A stretch of DNA of 47,929 nucleotides from Thermoanaerobacterium butyriciformans (GTDB lineage Bacteria; Bacillota; Thermoanaerobacteria; Thermoanaerobacterales; Thermoanaerobacteraceae), in the NCBI RefSeq assembly GCF_017874545.1, contig NZ_JAGGLT010000026.1:1-47929 (forward strand). The letters are read 5' to 3'. The notes below the pieces were generated by a model. That model saw only the letters and a program-made list of their open reading frames with translations, made no database searches and was not told the origin of the DNA. Each line of letters begins with the position of its first letter. Position 1 is the stretch's first letter. Made by a program: the position numbers and the translations under genes. Shown piece by piece: positions 27,920 through 37,229 of this stretch.

Positions 27920-30118
27920 TCAGCTCCTAGATTCAATTTCTCTATTCTCATCGATAATAAAATCAATAAGCATTGGTCCTGTATAAACCATCATAGTTGC
28001 AGCAGCAACAACGCCTGAATCATTAAAAATAAGGGCAAAAATGCTTCCAACTATCGTTGAAAAAAAGCATATATAAATAAATCTGTGCTCATTTAAAATT
28101 TTCTTCATGGATCCCATCGGTTTATAAAAAAGCACAAAAAGCACAAATATCAGAGTAATCAATACCTTACTCCAAATCGAATATCTAAAGAGCTTCAAAT
28201 TCATGCTTATTTTTCTTATAAATATTTGAAAAAGCGGGTAAAGTCCATCATTTTTAACCAGATTAAATGTTTGTCCTATATGGGTCTGCTGTGAAACTGG
28301 TCTTAAAGAGTCGGCATAAAACATTAAAAGCAGCAAAGCAACTATGCTTATAGCAACCAATGAAATATTTTTTAAATTTAATCTTTTCCCAAATAAATAC
28401 ATAGTAGACACAGAAAAAGCAGCAAACGCAGCTATACTGCCACCGACATTTGTCCCGACAGAAGGTGATGCTATAAAGTAGAGTACAGCTATATATATTA
28501 GTACATTAGCAAATATTAAATATTTTTTATTTGCTTTATTAAACACCTCAAATGATAAAAGATTAAAGCACAATGTTGCCCCAATCAAGATTCCCATATA
28601 CTCGTTCCCGATTCCATAAAACCTCGCTCCTGCAATGACATCATAGCTTAAGAAAGAATTTTTTAAAAGATTATAACCAGTTAACATATCAATGATTAAA
28701 ATAGCCCCTGTCAAAAGAGCAATAGAAAAATATCGAAAACTGCTTTTGCTATTTATATTATAGAAAATTAAAGCAAAAAACAGCGTCATTGAAGCAATCT
28801 CTAAAATGCTAATAGGTACACTTGTATAATTAAAAATAGGCAGCAGTAAAAAACTTAAAGGCATGATAGGTATTAAAAGCAGCAAGGGTTTCATGTATAC
28901 AGAGTATTTTCTGAAAAATATTAAGACAACTATAGATAATATCAATATAACAATCTGCAGTACGACGTACGTTTTTAAAAAAGGAGATCTATATGTATAG
29001 TTGTACGTCAACTGCTTTTCCAGATTATTAAGTTGTATTAGGCTGCCATCAACACCTGACGAATACAATTTATGCCCTGTTACAAAAGCTGGTACATCTA
29101 AATCAAAATAACTTAATATTGTCGGCAATACATCCGTATTTGTAACAATGCCAGTCCTTTTTGTCGTATCAGAAGTTATAAGTTTGTTTGAATCAATACC
29201 GTTCCCGTACATTACAACAGGTGCCAAAAAATCATTTTGTCCCATTTCTGCTGACGGAGGCAGTGGTGTCACAATCATGTATAAAGTATTTTGGTCATCA
29301 GTAGATAGTATCCTGCCAATGAAATTATCCGCATCTTGCAATGCTTTCTTTCTATTTTGTGCGTTTATTTTATCAAGTCCATTTTTTTGATAATCATTCG
29401 CTCTTGCAGTATCACCTAAATCAAAAATAGTTAAATCTATGTTATCTTTAACAGCAACATATTTTTCATACATCCTGTTGTAATCTGTAGAAATACCGTA
29501 TGGTCTTAAAGGATCCTTTTTTAACACTCCTTCGCTGACATCTCCATAAGGTACGATACCGCTGTAATTCATGCCTATTAAAGGAGCATATCTTTTATAA
29601 TCAATATCTGTATCCTCGTTGCCAAATACAGCAATGCTATATCCTGCCTTCATTAGTTCATCTCCTAAAAGTCCCGGCCTTATAATATGATTTCTTTTAG
29701 AATTGTTTCTAATAATTTGTGCTATATCTAAATTTAAAATCTGGCCTTCTTTAGGAGATACACCAGTATTCCTTTGAAAAATAGTTGAAGCCTTATTGCC
29801 CTCAATAGACTCCCATGAATTAAAATTTAAAGAAGCAAAACTTGAGCCGACAGCACGTGTACCTGTGCCGATTGTCATAAACACATTTTCTTCAGATCTG
29901 CCTCCATCTGCATTAACAGTCATAAGACCATATGTACCATTATCAATCATTTTATTAATGTTTTTTAAATCATTTTCTAAATAATCTTTAATCGTAACTC
30001 TATTCAATATAAATATTACTGCTTTTTTACTTCTAACATCCGTTTTAGCATATCCAATAGAATAGATATTTAAAAACAAAAGTATCAAAATCAAAAATAG
30101 CACTGACTTTCTTCTCAT
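27920..30118 (-). CDS. Polytopic membrane protein with degenerate alkaline-phosphatase-like ectodomain
   Basis: It has 732 residues. A signal/anchor helix (about 5-24) is followed by an extracytoplasmic domain of about 350 residues, then some ten membrane helices to the C-terminus. The ectodomain follows the order of the alkaline phosphatase/sulfatase superfamily: an opening strand AVIFILNR where the metal-binding Asp would be (here Asn39), an MTIGTGTRAVG segment like the usual TTG-x-x-p-x-x-hG, and TNTDVLPTIL near its end. The expected SDHG metal motif is replaced by TPLP. It may therefore be a pseudo-enzyme or carry an altered active site. The ATG follows TTAGGAGG. The superfamily assignment is by pattern and should be treated as tentative. 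Confidence 0.65.
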   Translation of the reverse strand: MRRKSVLFLILILLFLNIYSIGYAKTDVRSKKAVIFILNRVTIKDYLENDLKNINKMIDNGTYGLMTVNADGGRSEENVFMTIGTGTRAVGSSFASLNFNSWESIEGNKASTIFQRNTGVSPKEGQILNLDIAQIIRNNSKRNHIIRPGLLGDELMKAGYSIAVFGNEDTDIDYKRYAPLIGMNYSGIVPYGDVSEGVLKKDPLRPYGISTDYNRMYEKYVAVKDNIDLTIFDLGDTARANDYQKNGLDKINAQNRKKALQDADNFIGRILSTDDQNTLYMIVTPLPPSAEMGQNDFLAPVVMYGNGIDSNKLITSDTTKRTGIVTNTDVLPTILSYFDLDVPAFVTGHKLYSSGVDGSLIQLNNLEKQLTYNYTYRSPFLKTYVVLQIVILILSIVVLIFFRKYSVYMKPLLLLIPIMPLSFLLLPIFNYTSVPISILEIASMTLFFALIFYNINSKSSFRYFSIALLTGAILIIDMLTGYNLLKNSFLSYDVIAGARFYGIGNEYMGILIGATLCFNLLSFEVFNKANKKYLIFANVLIYIAVLYFIASPSVGTNVGGSIAAFAAFSVSTMYLFGKRLNLKNISLVAISIVALLLLMFYADSLRPVSQQTHIGQTFNLVKNDGLYPLFQIFIRKISMNLKLFRYSIWSKVLITLIFVLFVLFYKPMGSMKKILNEHRFIYICFFSTIVGSIFALIFNDSGVVAAATMMVYTGPMLIDFIIDENREIESRS

Positions 30119-30220
30119 TGCAACCTCCTAATACGGTAAATTAATCCAATTATTTTAATTATATACAGTATAATAAGCCTCATTTCGTCTTAACATAAAA
30201 CTAGATTGGAGGCATTAAAA

Positions 30221-30934
30221 TTGAAAAAAATATCTACTTATGACAGCCTTAAAAAATTTAATTATATATATTGTACCATATCTGTGGTACTTTTATCCAC
30301 AATACTGCTATTTATTAGCAATACTTTGATTGCATTTTCAACTACAAATGAATTAAAAGGAAAAACAATACTCATAGACCCAGGGCATGGTGGTATTGAT
30401 GGAGGTACCAGTTCAGGCAATCTATTAGAAAAAAACATCAATTTAGAAGCATCAATGATTTTGAAATCAAAACTAATAAGTCATGGTGCTAAAGTAATTA
30501 TGACTAGAGATAAAGATGTATCGTTAGAGAACCTTTGTAACGATAATGACTACAGGCATAGACGAGATTTAAAAGCAAGAGTAACCATGATTAATGATAA
30601 TAAAATAGATATTTATTTAAGCATTCATGTTAATGCAGTTTCAAATGCACCATATGTAAAAGGCCCTATGGTCTTTTATTCAAACACAAATGAAAATAGC
30701 AAATCATTAGCCGAATATATACAAGAGCCTCTAAATGTTGCCGCAGGCGTAAATAGAAATCCAAACATTGCAGACTATTTTCTATTAACGAATGCAAAAA
30801 AGACAGGTGTCTTAGTAGAACTTGGCTTTATTACAAACATTAACGACAAAAACCTACTACAAAGCAAAGAATATTTATCAAAATTATCTGATGCCATAAT
30901 AGATGGCTTAGAAAAATACTTTAAGAACAAATAA
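30221..30934 (+). CDS. cwlD: Germination-related N-acetylmuramoyl-L-alanine amidase CwlD
   Basis: CwlD cleaves stem peptides to allow muramic-lactam formation in the spore cortex. It has 237 residues: an N-terminal membrane helix (about 18-40) and an Amidase_3 domain with zinc ligands in DPGHGG, the following glutamate region, SIHVNA, and the catalytic glutamate in VELGF. TTG at 30221 is chosen because TTGGAGG lies eight bases before it; the frame begins five codons earlier across that site. It is on its own on the plus strand and converges on spoIIP. Confidence 0.9.
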   Translation: MKKISTYDSLKKFNYIYCTISVVLLSTILLFISNTLIAFSTTNELKGKTILIDPGHGGIDGGTSSGNLLEKNINLEASMILKSKLISHGAKVIMTRDKDVSLENLCNDNDYRHRRDLKARVTMINDNKIDIYLSIHVNAVSNAPYVKGPMVFYSNTNENSKSLAEYIQEPLNVAAGVNRNPNIADYFLLTNAKKTGVLVELGFITNINDKNLLQSKEYLSKLSDAIIDGLEKYFKNK

Positions 30935-30955
30935 TGAAGTAAAGACTTCATTATT
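30930..30955. terminator. Bidirectional hairpin shared by cwlD and spoIIP
   Basis: A perfect 11-bp stem, AATAATGAAGT with ACTTCATTATT, surrounds a 4-nt loop. The stop codons of both convergent genes lie within the arms. T-tracts are weak on both sides (TTTG outward), so it may act more as an end-protecting hairpin than a strong terminator. Confidence 0.65.
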
Positions 30956-32138
30956 TGTCAAGCCCATCATCCTTTAATACTTCATATATAGCCTTTGCAA
31001 GAAATGGCGTTGTATTTAAAGCTTCTTCAAGAGTATTGTAATTGCTACCCAACTCAATCAATATACCTTTTTCTGAAAAATGCTGGTTATATTCAGCATA
31101 TTGATGAACTTCTATTCCTAGGGATATACCAGGATATAATTCATTTAACTTGTCGCTAATTTGTTTAGCAAACTCATAATTTTTCTTCCAATCTTCTTTC
31201 ATTTCAACAGTTCTTCTAGAACCAATAATAAATAGGATTTTTGCTACAGTTTGCCCATTTATATCCATAATATATTTTTTTCTATACGCTTGATTCGATA
31301 AATTGCTTAAAACCGGTATACTATCAACTCCAGGCTGCATGACACTTCCATATCCATCTCTATGTAAATCTATCGTGACTTTTATCGATGGATATTCATC
31401 TAGGTATTTTTTTACAGAAAGAGAAGAATTATAATATGATTGATCATAATTGTAATCGTGTATGGCACGATCGTGCAATACGGCTATTCCGTAATCATTT
31501 AGCAAATAATTTGCTAAACTATCTCCAACCCTGACTACATTGTAATTAAGGTCATTTGTCCTATCATAGCCATATTTTGCTATATATTTGTATTTTTCAG
31601 TTGCGACGTACGATTCCATTGTATGTGTATGATAAAGCAGTATTAAAGGTTTATCAGGTGTAGTACCGTTAGCAGTTGGTTTGTCAGGTGTATTAGCATT
31701 ATTTTTTGAGGCTGTATCTGTAACTTTATTATCTGTGTTTTTATTAGCAGTGTCTTTTTGATTACTTGTAATTTGTTCTGTAGAAACCTTTTTATTTGTG
31801 TCAATATCTATTTGAGATATGATGGGAATTTGATATTTTAAAATTTTAAGTGGATCGTTTTGATTAAGATTGAACATTGAAGCAATAGTTAAATCTCTAT
31901 TATAAAAACCTTGCGTTTTGTAGCTTACATCAACTGCAGGCATTGTATAATTTAAAGCAGTTATGAATACACCATCTATGTTGTTGTACTCCTCTGCAAA
32001 TGCTTCCGTAACAAAATTTATACTTGATGCTTTTATATTGTCAGTCATCAACCATCTATAGAACAAGATATTAAAAAGCAATAAAATAAGAAAAGAGATC
32101 TTTTTAATGCGATAATACCTTAATGAACTTCTGTACAA
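30951..32138 (-). CDS. spoIIP: Stage II sporulation protein P (SpoIIP)
   Basis: SpoIIP is the amidase/endopeptidase of the DMP complex that thins septal peptidoglycan for engulfment. It has about 395 residues: an N-terminal membrane helix, a low-complexity Thr/Asn/Lys/Asp linker (about 130-170), and the catalytic domain with LLYHTHTMESY and IDLHRDG. I favour TTG at 32138, eight bases after AGAGAGG; GTG three codons earlier overlaps that site. The ribosome site is one arm of a 14-bp hairpin (32141-32194). It follows gpr, as in Bacillus. Confidence 0.93.
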   Translation of the reverse strand: MYRSSLRYYRIKKISFLILLLFNILFYRWLMTDNIKASSINFVTEAFAEEYNNIDGVFITALNYTMPAVDVSYKTQGFYNRDLTIASMFNLNQNDPLKILKYQIPIISQIDIDTNKKVSTEQITSNQKDTANKNTDNKVTDTASKNNANTPDKPTANGTTPDKPLILLYHTHTMESYVATEKYKYIAKYGYDRTNDLNYNVVRVGDSLANYLLNDYGIAVLHDRAIHDYNYDQSYYNSSLSVKKYLDEYPSIKVTIDLHRDGYGSVMQPGVDSIPVLSNLSNQAYRKKYIMDINGQTVAKILFIIGSRRTVEMKEDWKKNYEFAKQISDKLNELYPGISLGIEVHQYAEYNQHFSEKGILIELGSNYNTLEEALNTTPFLAKAIYEVLKDDGLDK

Positions 32139-32140
32139 TG

Positions 32141-32194
32141 AAAGCACCTCTCTTTTGTTTTTATACTATAAAATATTCACAAGAGAAGTGCTTT
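32141..32194 (-). promoter_or_regulatory. Hairpin sequestering the spoIIP ribosome binding site
   Basis: In the minus-strand RNA, bases 32194-32181 (AAAGCACTTCTCTT) pair with 32154-32141 (AAGAGAGGTGCTTT) over 14 bp with a single U-G pair and a 26-nt loop. The second arm contains the whole Shine-Dalgarno sequence of spoIIP and ends two bases before its TTG start. A transcript reading from gpr would be poorly translated for spoIIP unless the stem is opened. Confidence 0.75.
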
Positions 32195-32203
32195 ATTACA
32201 ATT

Positions 32204-33175
32204 TTAATGTACAAGTTGATTCATCTCATCTACTGTCAAATTAGGCTGCAAAGCTAAATTAATTCCCCGCGACAGTATGGATGAAATGTTTTTTATGAGA
32301 AGGTCAATTTCTTTAGGCGTAACTATGAGATTTTCTTCAGGAGTCAATACTTCTTTAATAAGAGCGTATTTATCCTCCTTATCCATGTTTTTTAATACAT
32401 TATAAAGTGGACTATTGCTGCTTGTATTTTTTATTAATGCACTTTCTAAATAATCTATAGCATCATTGGCAATAGTAGCAGCATCCACTACAGTAGGTAC
32501 ACCTATAGCAATAACAGGTACCCCTAAGCTCTCCATGTTAATAGCCGATCTTTTGTTTCCGATTCCAGAGCCGGGGCTAATACCTGTATTTGATATTTGT
32601 ATTGTTGTAGCCAATCTCTCAATCCGCCTAGATGCAAGAGCATCAATAGTAATAACTAAATCAGGTTTTATCTTATCAACTATGCTCTTTACAATTTCTG
32701 CAGTTTCTATACCGGTAATACCCAATACACCTGGAGCCATTGCACTTACAGAACATATATTATCGCCAAATTGCAGAGGAGCTAGTTCCTTCAAATGACG
32801 CGTCACAACAATATTTTCTATAACTTTAGGTCCCAATGCATCTGGCGTTACATTCCAATTTCCAAGGCCAATGACAAGTGTTTTAATATTCACATTAACA
32901 TTTGAAATTTCCTTTACAACATCCGCAAGTTTTTGTGCAACTTTGTCTTCAAGCTCAATGTCCCTGTATCTCAAATCAGGCGCCTCTATCGTTATATAAT
33001 CACCTATTGGTTTCCCCATTGCTTTAGCGCCTTCATCATTTAATATACTTACTTTGACTGTCTTAATGCCATCTTCTTCCTTTTCATCGATTGAAACTCC
33101 AGGTATCTCTCCAGCATGTCCATCTTTATATAGCTCACGAGCTTCAATAGCAAGATCTGTCCTTATGCTGAACAT
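32204..33175 (-). CDS. gpr: Germination protease GPR
   Basis: GPR is made as a zymogen in the forespore and degrades small acid-soluble proteins at germination. It has 323 residues: an N-terminal pro-region with the processing area near residues 1-25, then the core with ETLVIGLGNW-like and TPDALGP segments, SAMAPGVLGITG, and ITIDALASR. ATG follows TTGAGGTGAG. It lies between the holin-like gene and spoIIP; forespore (sigma-G) expression is expected from the family, but I found no convincing promoter. Confidence 0.95.
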   Translation of the reverse strand: MFSIRTDLAIEARELYKDGHAGEIPGVSIDEKEEDGIKTVKVSILNDEGAKAMGKPIGDYITIEAPDLRYRDIELEDKVAQKLADVVKEISNVNVNIKTLVIGLGNWNVTPDALGPKVIENIVVTRHLKELAPLQFGDNICSVSAMAPGVLGITGIETAEIVKSIVDKIKPDLVITIDALASRRIERLATTIQISNTGISPGSGIGNKRSAINMESLGVPVIAIGVPTVVDAATIANDAIDYLESALIKNTSSNSPLYNVLKNMDKEDKYALIKEVLTPEENLIVTPKEIDLLIKNISSILSRGINLALQPNLTVDEMNQLVH

Positions 33176-33179
33176 AATC

Positions 33180-33506
33180 TCACCTCAATTCTGTAGGGAT
33201 AAAAGCGTCAACAAGCCCGATAACAAATGCAGCTATTATAGACCCTAGTATAGTAGCATGTATCGTCGGAACTATAAACTGTGATACATATATTACAATT
33301 GCCGCTACTACAAACCCAACTATACCTCTACTTCTGGGTGAAATATTTTTACCCAGCAACGCCTCTACTATATAGCCTAGTAATGCTATTACTATTGCCG
33401 ATATCAAAGCACCCCAAAATCCCGCAACACTAAAACCAGGAACTAGGTAACCTACTATCATTAAAACAATTGCTGACACAACAAACCTTATTATCGCTTT
33501 TAACAT
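33180..33506 (-). CDS. Phage-holin-like four-helix membrane protein (Phage_holin_4_2 type)
   Basis: It has 108 residues and about four membrane helices, with an LVPGFSVAGFWGALISAIV region typical of the phage holin family IV group found widely in bacterial chromosomes. No lysis role is implied. ATG 33506 has a TATAGGAGG site; the open frame continues 18 codons upstream without one. It is four bases from gpr and so is probably cotranscribed with spore genes. Confidence 0.8.
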   Translation of the reverse strand: MLKAIIRFVVSAIVLMIVGYLVPGFSVAGFWGALISAIVIALLGYIVEALLGKNISPRSRGIVGFVVAAIVIYVSQFIVPTIHATILGSIIAAFVIGLVDAFIPTELR

Positions 33507-33604
33507 AAAATCACCTCCTATAAATATAATTGACAATTTAAAAAATATTATTCGCCACAAAAAAACTGTTAATTCACGTCTACCTGGCTTACATGATAAT
33601 TATA

Positions 33605-33633
33605 TTGCAAAAAATGTTTTTTCGTGGTAAAAT
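33605..33633 (+). promoter_or_regulatory. Promoter of rpsT
   Basis: TTGCAA, 17 bases, TAAAAT with TGG in front (extended -10), about 30 bases before the rpsT start. Confidence 0.75.
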
Positions 33634-33664
33634 TACATTTGATTGATTTGAGGAGGTGAATGGT

Positions 33665-33931
33665 TTGGCAAACATAAAATCCGCTAAGAAAAGAATACTC
33701 GTAACAAAAAGAAGAACATTAGAAAATAAAATAGTAAAATCAAGAGTAAGAACGGCTATTTCTAAATTCGAAAAGAATTTAGCAGAAGGTAATATAGATA
33801 ATACTAGAGCTGCATTAATTAACGCAATTAGAGAGCTTGACAAAGCTTACTCAAAAGGAACATTGCATAAAAATACAGTTGCAAGAAAAAAATCAAGATT
33901 ATATGCAAAGTTTAACGCATTAAATGCTTAA
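33665..33931 (+). CDS. rpsT: 30S ribosomal protein S20
   Basis: An 88-residue basic helical ribosomal protein (ANIKSAKKRILVTKRR at the start, HKNTVARKKSRL near the end). I use TTG at 33665, eight bases after GAGGAGG; the GTG nine bases upstream overlaps the ribosome site. Starts of this type are common for S20 and may allow IF3-linked autoregulation. It is monocistronic on the plus strand and convergent with holA. Confidence 0.96.
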   Translation: MANIKSAKKRILVTKRRTLENKIVKSRVRTAISKFEKNLAEGNIDNTRAALINAIRELDKAYSKGTLHKNTVARKKSRLYAKFNALNA

Positions 33932-33956
33932 AAAAGCGTACGTAGTACGCTTTTTT
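33930..33956. terminator. Bidirectional terminator between rpsT and holA
   Basis: A perfect 12-bp stem, AAAAAAGCGTAC with GTACGCTTTTTT, has a GTA loop. A/T runs on both flanks give it a T-tract in either direction. Confidence 0.93.
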
Positions 33957-34947
33957 AATTGCATAATTTTCTTATAAGTGATTCTAGAACGACATTGCCA
34001 TCATAGCTTAATTTTAACTCTCTATCACATTTTAAACACAATTCATAAGCATCTATCAAATCATCTTCTTCAAATCTTTTTGATTGCTCAATAATGTCGT
34101 TGATAGAAAAGTAGGGAACGCCAAGTCTTGACTGTAATTCCTTTCTATCAGCATTTTGCATTAAAAGATATTTAGCTTTAAGAAGAATTCGAAATTGTCT
34201 TACAATCATCGCTAAAATACCTATAGGGTTTTCATCATTAGCAATCATTCTATTCAAAACATAAATTGCTGTGTTTTCCTGCCTTAAGCCAATAGCATTG
34301 ACTAATCTAAATATACTTTCACTCATATTTGAAGATATCAAGAATTTCACATCATCCAGCAGTATCTCTTTATCATTGCTGTATGATACAAACTTTTTTA
34401 CTTCATTTAACAACCTGTACAAATCTACACCTATATTTTTGACAATGTATTCAGCCACAGGTTTCTTAATGACTTTGCCGTACTTTCTTACAAAAAATCC
34501 TACATAATTGACAGCTTCTTCATATTTCAAATGTTCAAAATTTACTATTGCACCTACTTTGCTTATTGTTTTAAATAATTTTTTCCTCATATCAATTTTA
34601 TCGCCAAATATAAATGCAATACAATTATTTGTGTCACCATTTTCTATATGTTTTATAATGTTATTTATAGTACTATCATTTAACTTTTTAAAAAACTCAT
34701 CGTCTTTTATCAAAATAAGCCTATGATCAGACATAAACGGAAGCGTTTCAAGGCTGTCTATAATATTTTTGTCATCTACATTCTCTATAATGGACAAATT
34801 CATGATGTCTGTACCATCAGTTAGCAATTTGTTCTTTAACCTTTTAACTGCTTCATCTATTAGAAACCTCTCTTCACCGTAAAATACATAAGCAGGTGAA
34901 AATCTTTTATTTACAATTTCTAAAAATTCAGCGTAATTCAAGTTCAT
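33955..34947 (-). CDS. holA: DNA polymerase III subunit delta
   Basis: The clamp-loader delta subunit opens the beta clamp. It has 330 residues with the family N-terminus (PAYVFYGEERFLIDEAV) and the three-domain AAA+-like layout without a functional Walker A. Its start overlaps the comEC stop (TGATG), the order usual in firmicutes. Confidence 0.95.
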   Translation of the reverse strand: MNLNYAEFLEIVNKRFSPAYVFYGEERFLIDEAVKRLKNKLLTDGTDIMNLSIIENVDDKNIIDSLETLPFMSDHRLILIKDDEFFKKLNDSTINNIIKHIENGDTNNCIAFIFGDKIDMRKKLFKTISKVGAIVNFEHLKYEEAVNYVGFFVRKYGKVIKKPVAEYIVKNIGVDLYRLLNEVKKFVSYSNDKEILLDDVKFLISSNMSESIFRLVNAIGLRQENTAIYVLNRMIANDENPIGILAMIVRQFRILLKAKYLLMQNADRKELQSRLGVPYFSINDIIEQSKRFEEDDLIDAYELCLKCDRELKLSYDGNVVLESLIRKLCN

Positions 34948-37229
34948 CAGTCCCCGACCATTTTTTTGATATGAATATATGTGCCATTTGTATCTACAAT
35001 TACAGCACCATCCTTGTCTGTCCTAAAAAGTTGCGATTTACTTTTTAAATATTTTACTACTTCACCATCTGGTTGTCCATAATTATTTTTTCCAACCATT
35101 ATAACACTAATTTTAGGATTTACCTTATCAATAAAATTCTTTTGTGAAGACGTATTTGAACCATGATGTGCAACTTTCAAAATATCTGACGATATATTAT
35201 CATTTATCAATGCATTTTCAGCTTCTTTCTCTATATCGCCAGTAAATAAGATACTGACATTCTTATATACCATTTTAAAGACTAAAGCATTATTGTTTAT
35301 CGGATTTTCATTAATAATATTAGAACTAGGACTCAAAACGTAATATCTTATTCCGTCAATAGTTATAGTATCACCTTTTGACAACTGAAAAATGGGTATC
35401 TTTTTCTTACTTGCTATATACATAAGTCTTTTGTAATTTTCATCTTCCTGCACTTGGCGACCGATAAAAATCCTCTTTACATCTACATCATCTAAAATTG
35501 AAAGTATTCCTCCAATATGGTCCGAATCTGTGTGTGATATGAATATTGCATCTAATAATGTAGCATTTTCATAAAGCAAATAAGGTAAAAGTATATCTTG
35601 TCCCACATCAAAAGAAGATCCATTATATTCAGGCCTTCCACCACCATCTATCAATATATTTTCACCATCAGGAGTCTTTAAAAATGTACTATCTCCTTGT
35701 CCTACATCAAGAAAAGTTATTTCAAGATTTCTAGGTATTGATGAGCTAACAAACAATATTGTCATTGATGTAACCAAAATTAGCGATGTGACTTTTAACT
35801 TATTTATTTTGCTTAAACTGCTTATCATTATAAACAAAGCTGTATAATAAAATATTACCAAATAAAATGGCGGCACAGATATGTTTATCGAAGCATGCGG
35901 AATTTCTGCAAAAATTTTTGTGAGAAATAATATTAATTCGACTATAGGCGTATTAATCATATTTAAAATAACAGCCAAAGGCGAAAATATAAGTCCAATT
36001 AAAGCAGATAAAAATCCTAAAATGACCGTTATACTCACAATTGGAACAATTATAACATTAGGCAGAAGAGAAATAATTGAAATGTTGTGAAACGAATATA
36101 TTGTAATCGGTATTGTACCCAATTGCGCAGCAACAGTAACAGACACAACTTCTTTTAATTTTTCATTTTTTATTTTCAGTATATCCTTAACAGGCTTATA
36201 CAAAAGCAATATAGACAATGTTGCTACAAATGATAACTGAAACCCTATATCAAAAAGCATCAATGGATTAAAAGAAAGTATAATTACTGCAGCAAAAGAT
36301 ACTGCATTGATTGGATTGTTATTCCTGCCTATTGATGATGCAATTAAAGCCATGGAAGCCATTATAACAGATCTTACTGCAGATGGTGGAGAACCTGTAA
36401 TCAATGTATAAATAATCAGCAAAGGAATTATAATAGGAGCAGAGTATCTCCTTATATGAAATATATTTAAAACAAACATCATAAAAACAGTCAATAATCC
36501 AAAATTGAAACCCGATACTGCAATTATATGTGAAATACCTGTAATTCTAAAAGAATTGAGTATATCGTCTTCCACATTATATTCACCTAATATAACAGAC
36601 GACACAAAATCAGCATCATTCTTCGGCATCGATACACTATAATTTTCAACTATCTTTTCTCTTATGTTTCTAAAAAGTCTTTCTATAATACTGTCTGCAT
36701 TTTTTTTAATAATCTTTACTGAATATCCATTTACACTCATCAATGCTGTTATGCCATTTTTCCTTAAAAACAATTTGTAATCAAATCCACCTGGATTTCT
36801 TTTGCCTTGCGGTAATTGCACTATACCCCTAACTTCAATCAAATCTCCATCTTTCGGAAATACTCCTCCGTACTGTGTTATTAAGATTTTTTCTTTATTT
36901 TTGGGCTTTAATACATACTTTGAAAACCCATCTTTGACCATTACATCTGATACAATTCCATTAAAAGAAACTAATTTACTATCAAGATTGTCGTACATGC
37001 CTTTGGAATACAATGCGTTTGCACCAATAACCATACCAAAAATCGCGACTGCCAAAAGCAACAAAATTGTAGAATCTTTTCTTTCTAGATATGTGTAAAT
37101 ACTTAAAATTAAACTCACACAAAGTATGATAAATAAAAAAACAATATTTATCTCTAGATATTTGCTTATAATGATGCCAACAGATAAAAAAATAGCTACA
37201 AGTAAAAACGGCTTATCCATAATCATCAT
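34947..37229 (-). CDS. comEC: DNA uptake channel ComEC/Rec2
   Basis: ComEC forms the membrane channel for single-stranded DNA in natural transformation. It has 760 residues: N-terminal helices and an OB-like DUF4131 domain (about 30-170), the competence domain with many helices (about 210-480), and a C-terminal metallo-beta-lactamase domain with FLDVGQGDSTFL and SHTDSDHIGG. The first ATG overlaps the TGA of the MBL gene (ATGA). The holA gene follows directly. No comEA lies in this window. Confidence 0.95.
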   Translation of the reverse strand: MMIMDKPFLLVAIFLSVGIIISKYLEINIVFLFIILCVSLILSIYTYLERKDSTILLLLAVAIFGMVIGANALYSKGMYDNLDSKLVSFNGIVSDVMVKDGFSKYVLKPKNKEKILITQYGGVFPKDGDLIEVRGIVQLPQGKRNPGGFDYKLFLRKNGITALMSVNGYSVKIIKKNADSIIERLFRNIREKIVENYSVSMPKNDADFVSSVILGEYNVEDDILNSFRITGISHIIAVSGFNFGLLTVFMMFVLNIFHIRRYSAPIIIPLLIIYTLITGSPPSAVRSVIMASMALIASSIGRNNNPINAVSFAAVIILSFNPLMLFDIGFQLSFVATLSILLLYKPVKDILKIKNEKLKEVVSVTVAAQLGTIPITIYSFHNISIISLLPNVIIVPIVSITVILGFLSALIGLIFSPLAVILNMINTPIVELILFLTKIFAEIPHASINISVPPFYLVIFYYTALFIMISSLSKINKLKVTSLILVTSMTILFVSSSIPRNLEITFLDVGQGDSTFLKTPDGENILIDGGGRPEYNGSSFDVGQDILLPYLLYENATLLDAIFISHTDSDHIGGILSILDDVDVKRIFIGRQVQEDENYKRLMYIASKKKIPIFQLSKGDTITIDGIRYYVLSPSSNIINENPINNNALVFKMVYKNVSILFTGDIEKEAENALINDNISSDILKVAHHGSNTSSQKNFIDKVNPKISVIMVGKNNYGQPDGEVVKYLKSKSQLFRTDKDGAVIVDTNGTYIHIKKMVGD

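Noticed and set aside
30119-30220. Overlapping divergent promoters between the large membrane protein gene and cwlD
   Set aside because: TATAAT words exist on both strands (30158-30163 minus, 30169-30174 plus), but neither has a usable -35, and sporulation promoters could not be distinguished from AT-rich background.
33180-33506. Holin-like gene as a sign of a prophage
   Set aside because: No endolysin or structural phage genes are near. This holin-like family is common in bacterial chromosomes, and here it is next to gpr.
33507-33604. Sigma-G promoter for the holin-like/gpr group
   Set aside because: GAATAA-like and CAATTATA-like words occur but neither box nor spacing is convincing.
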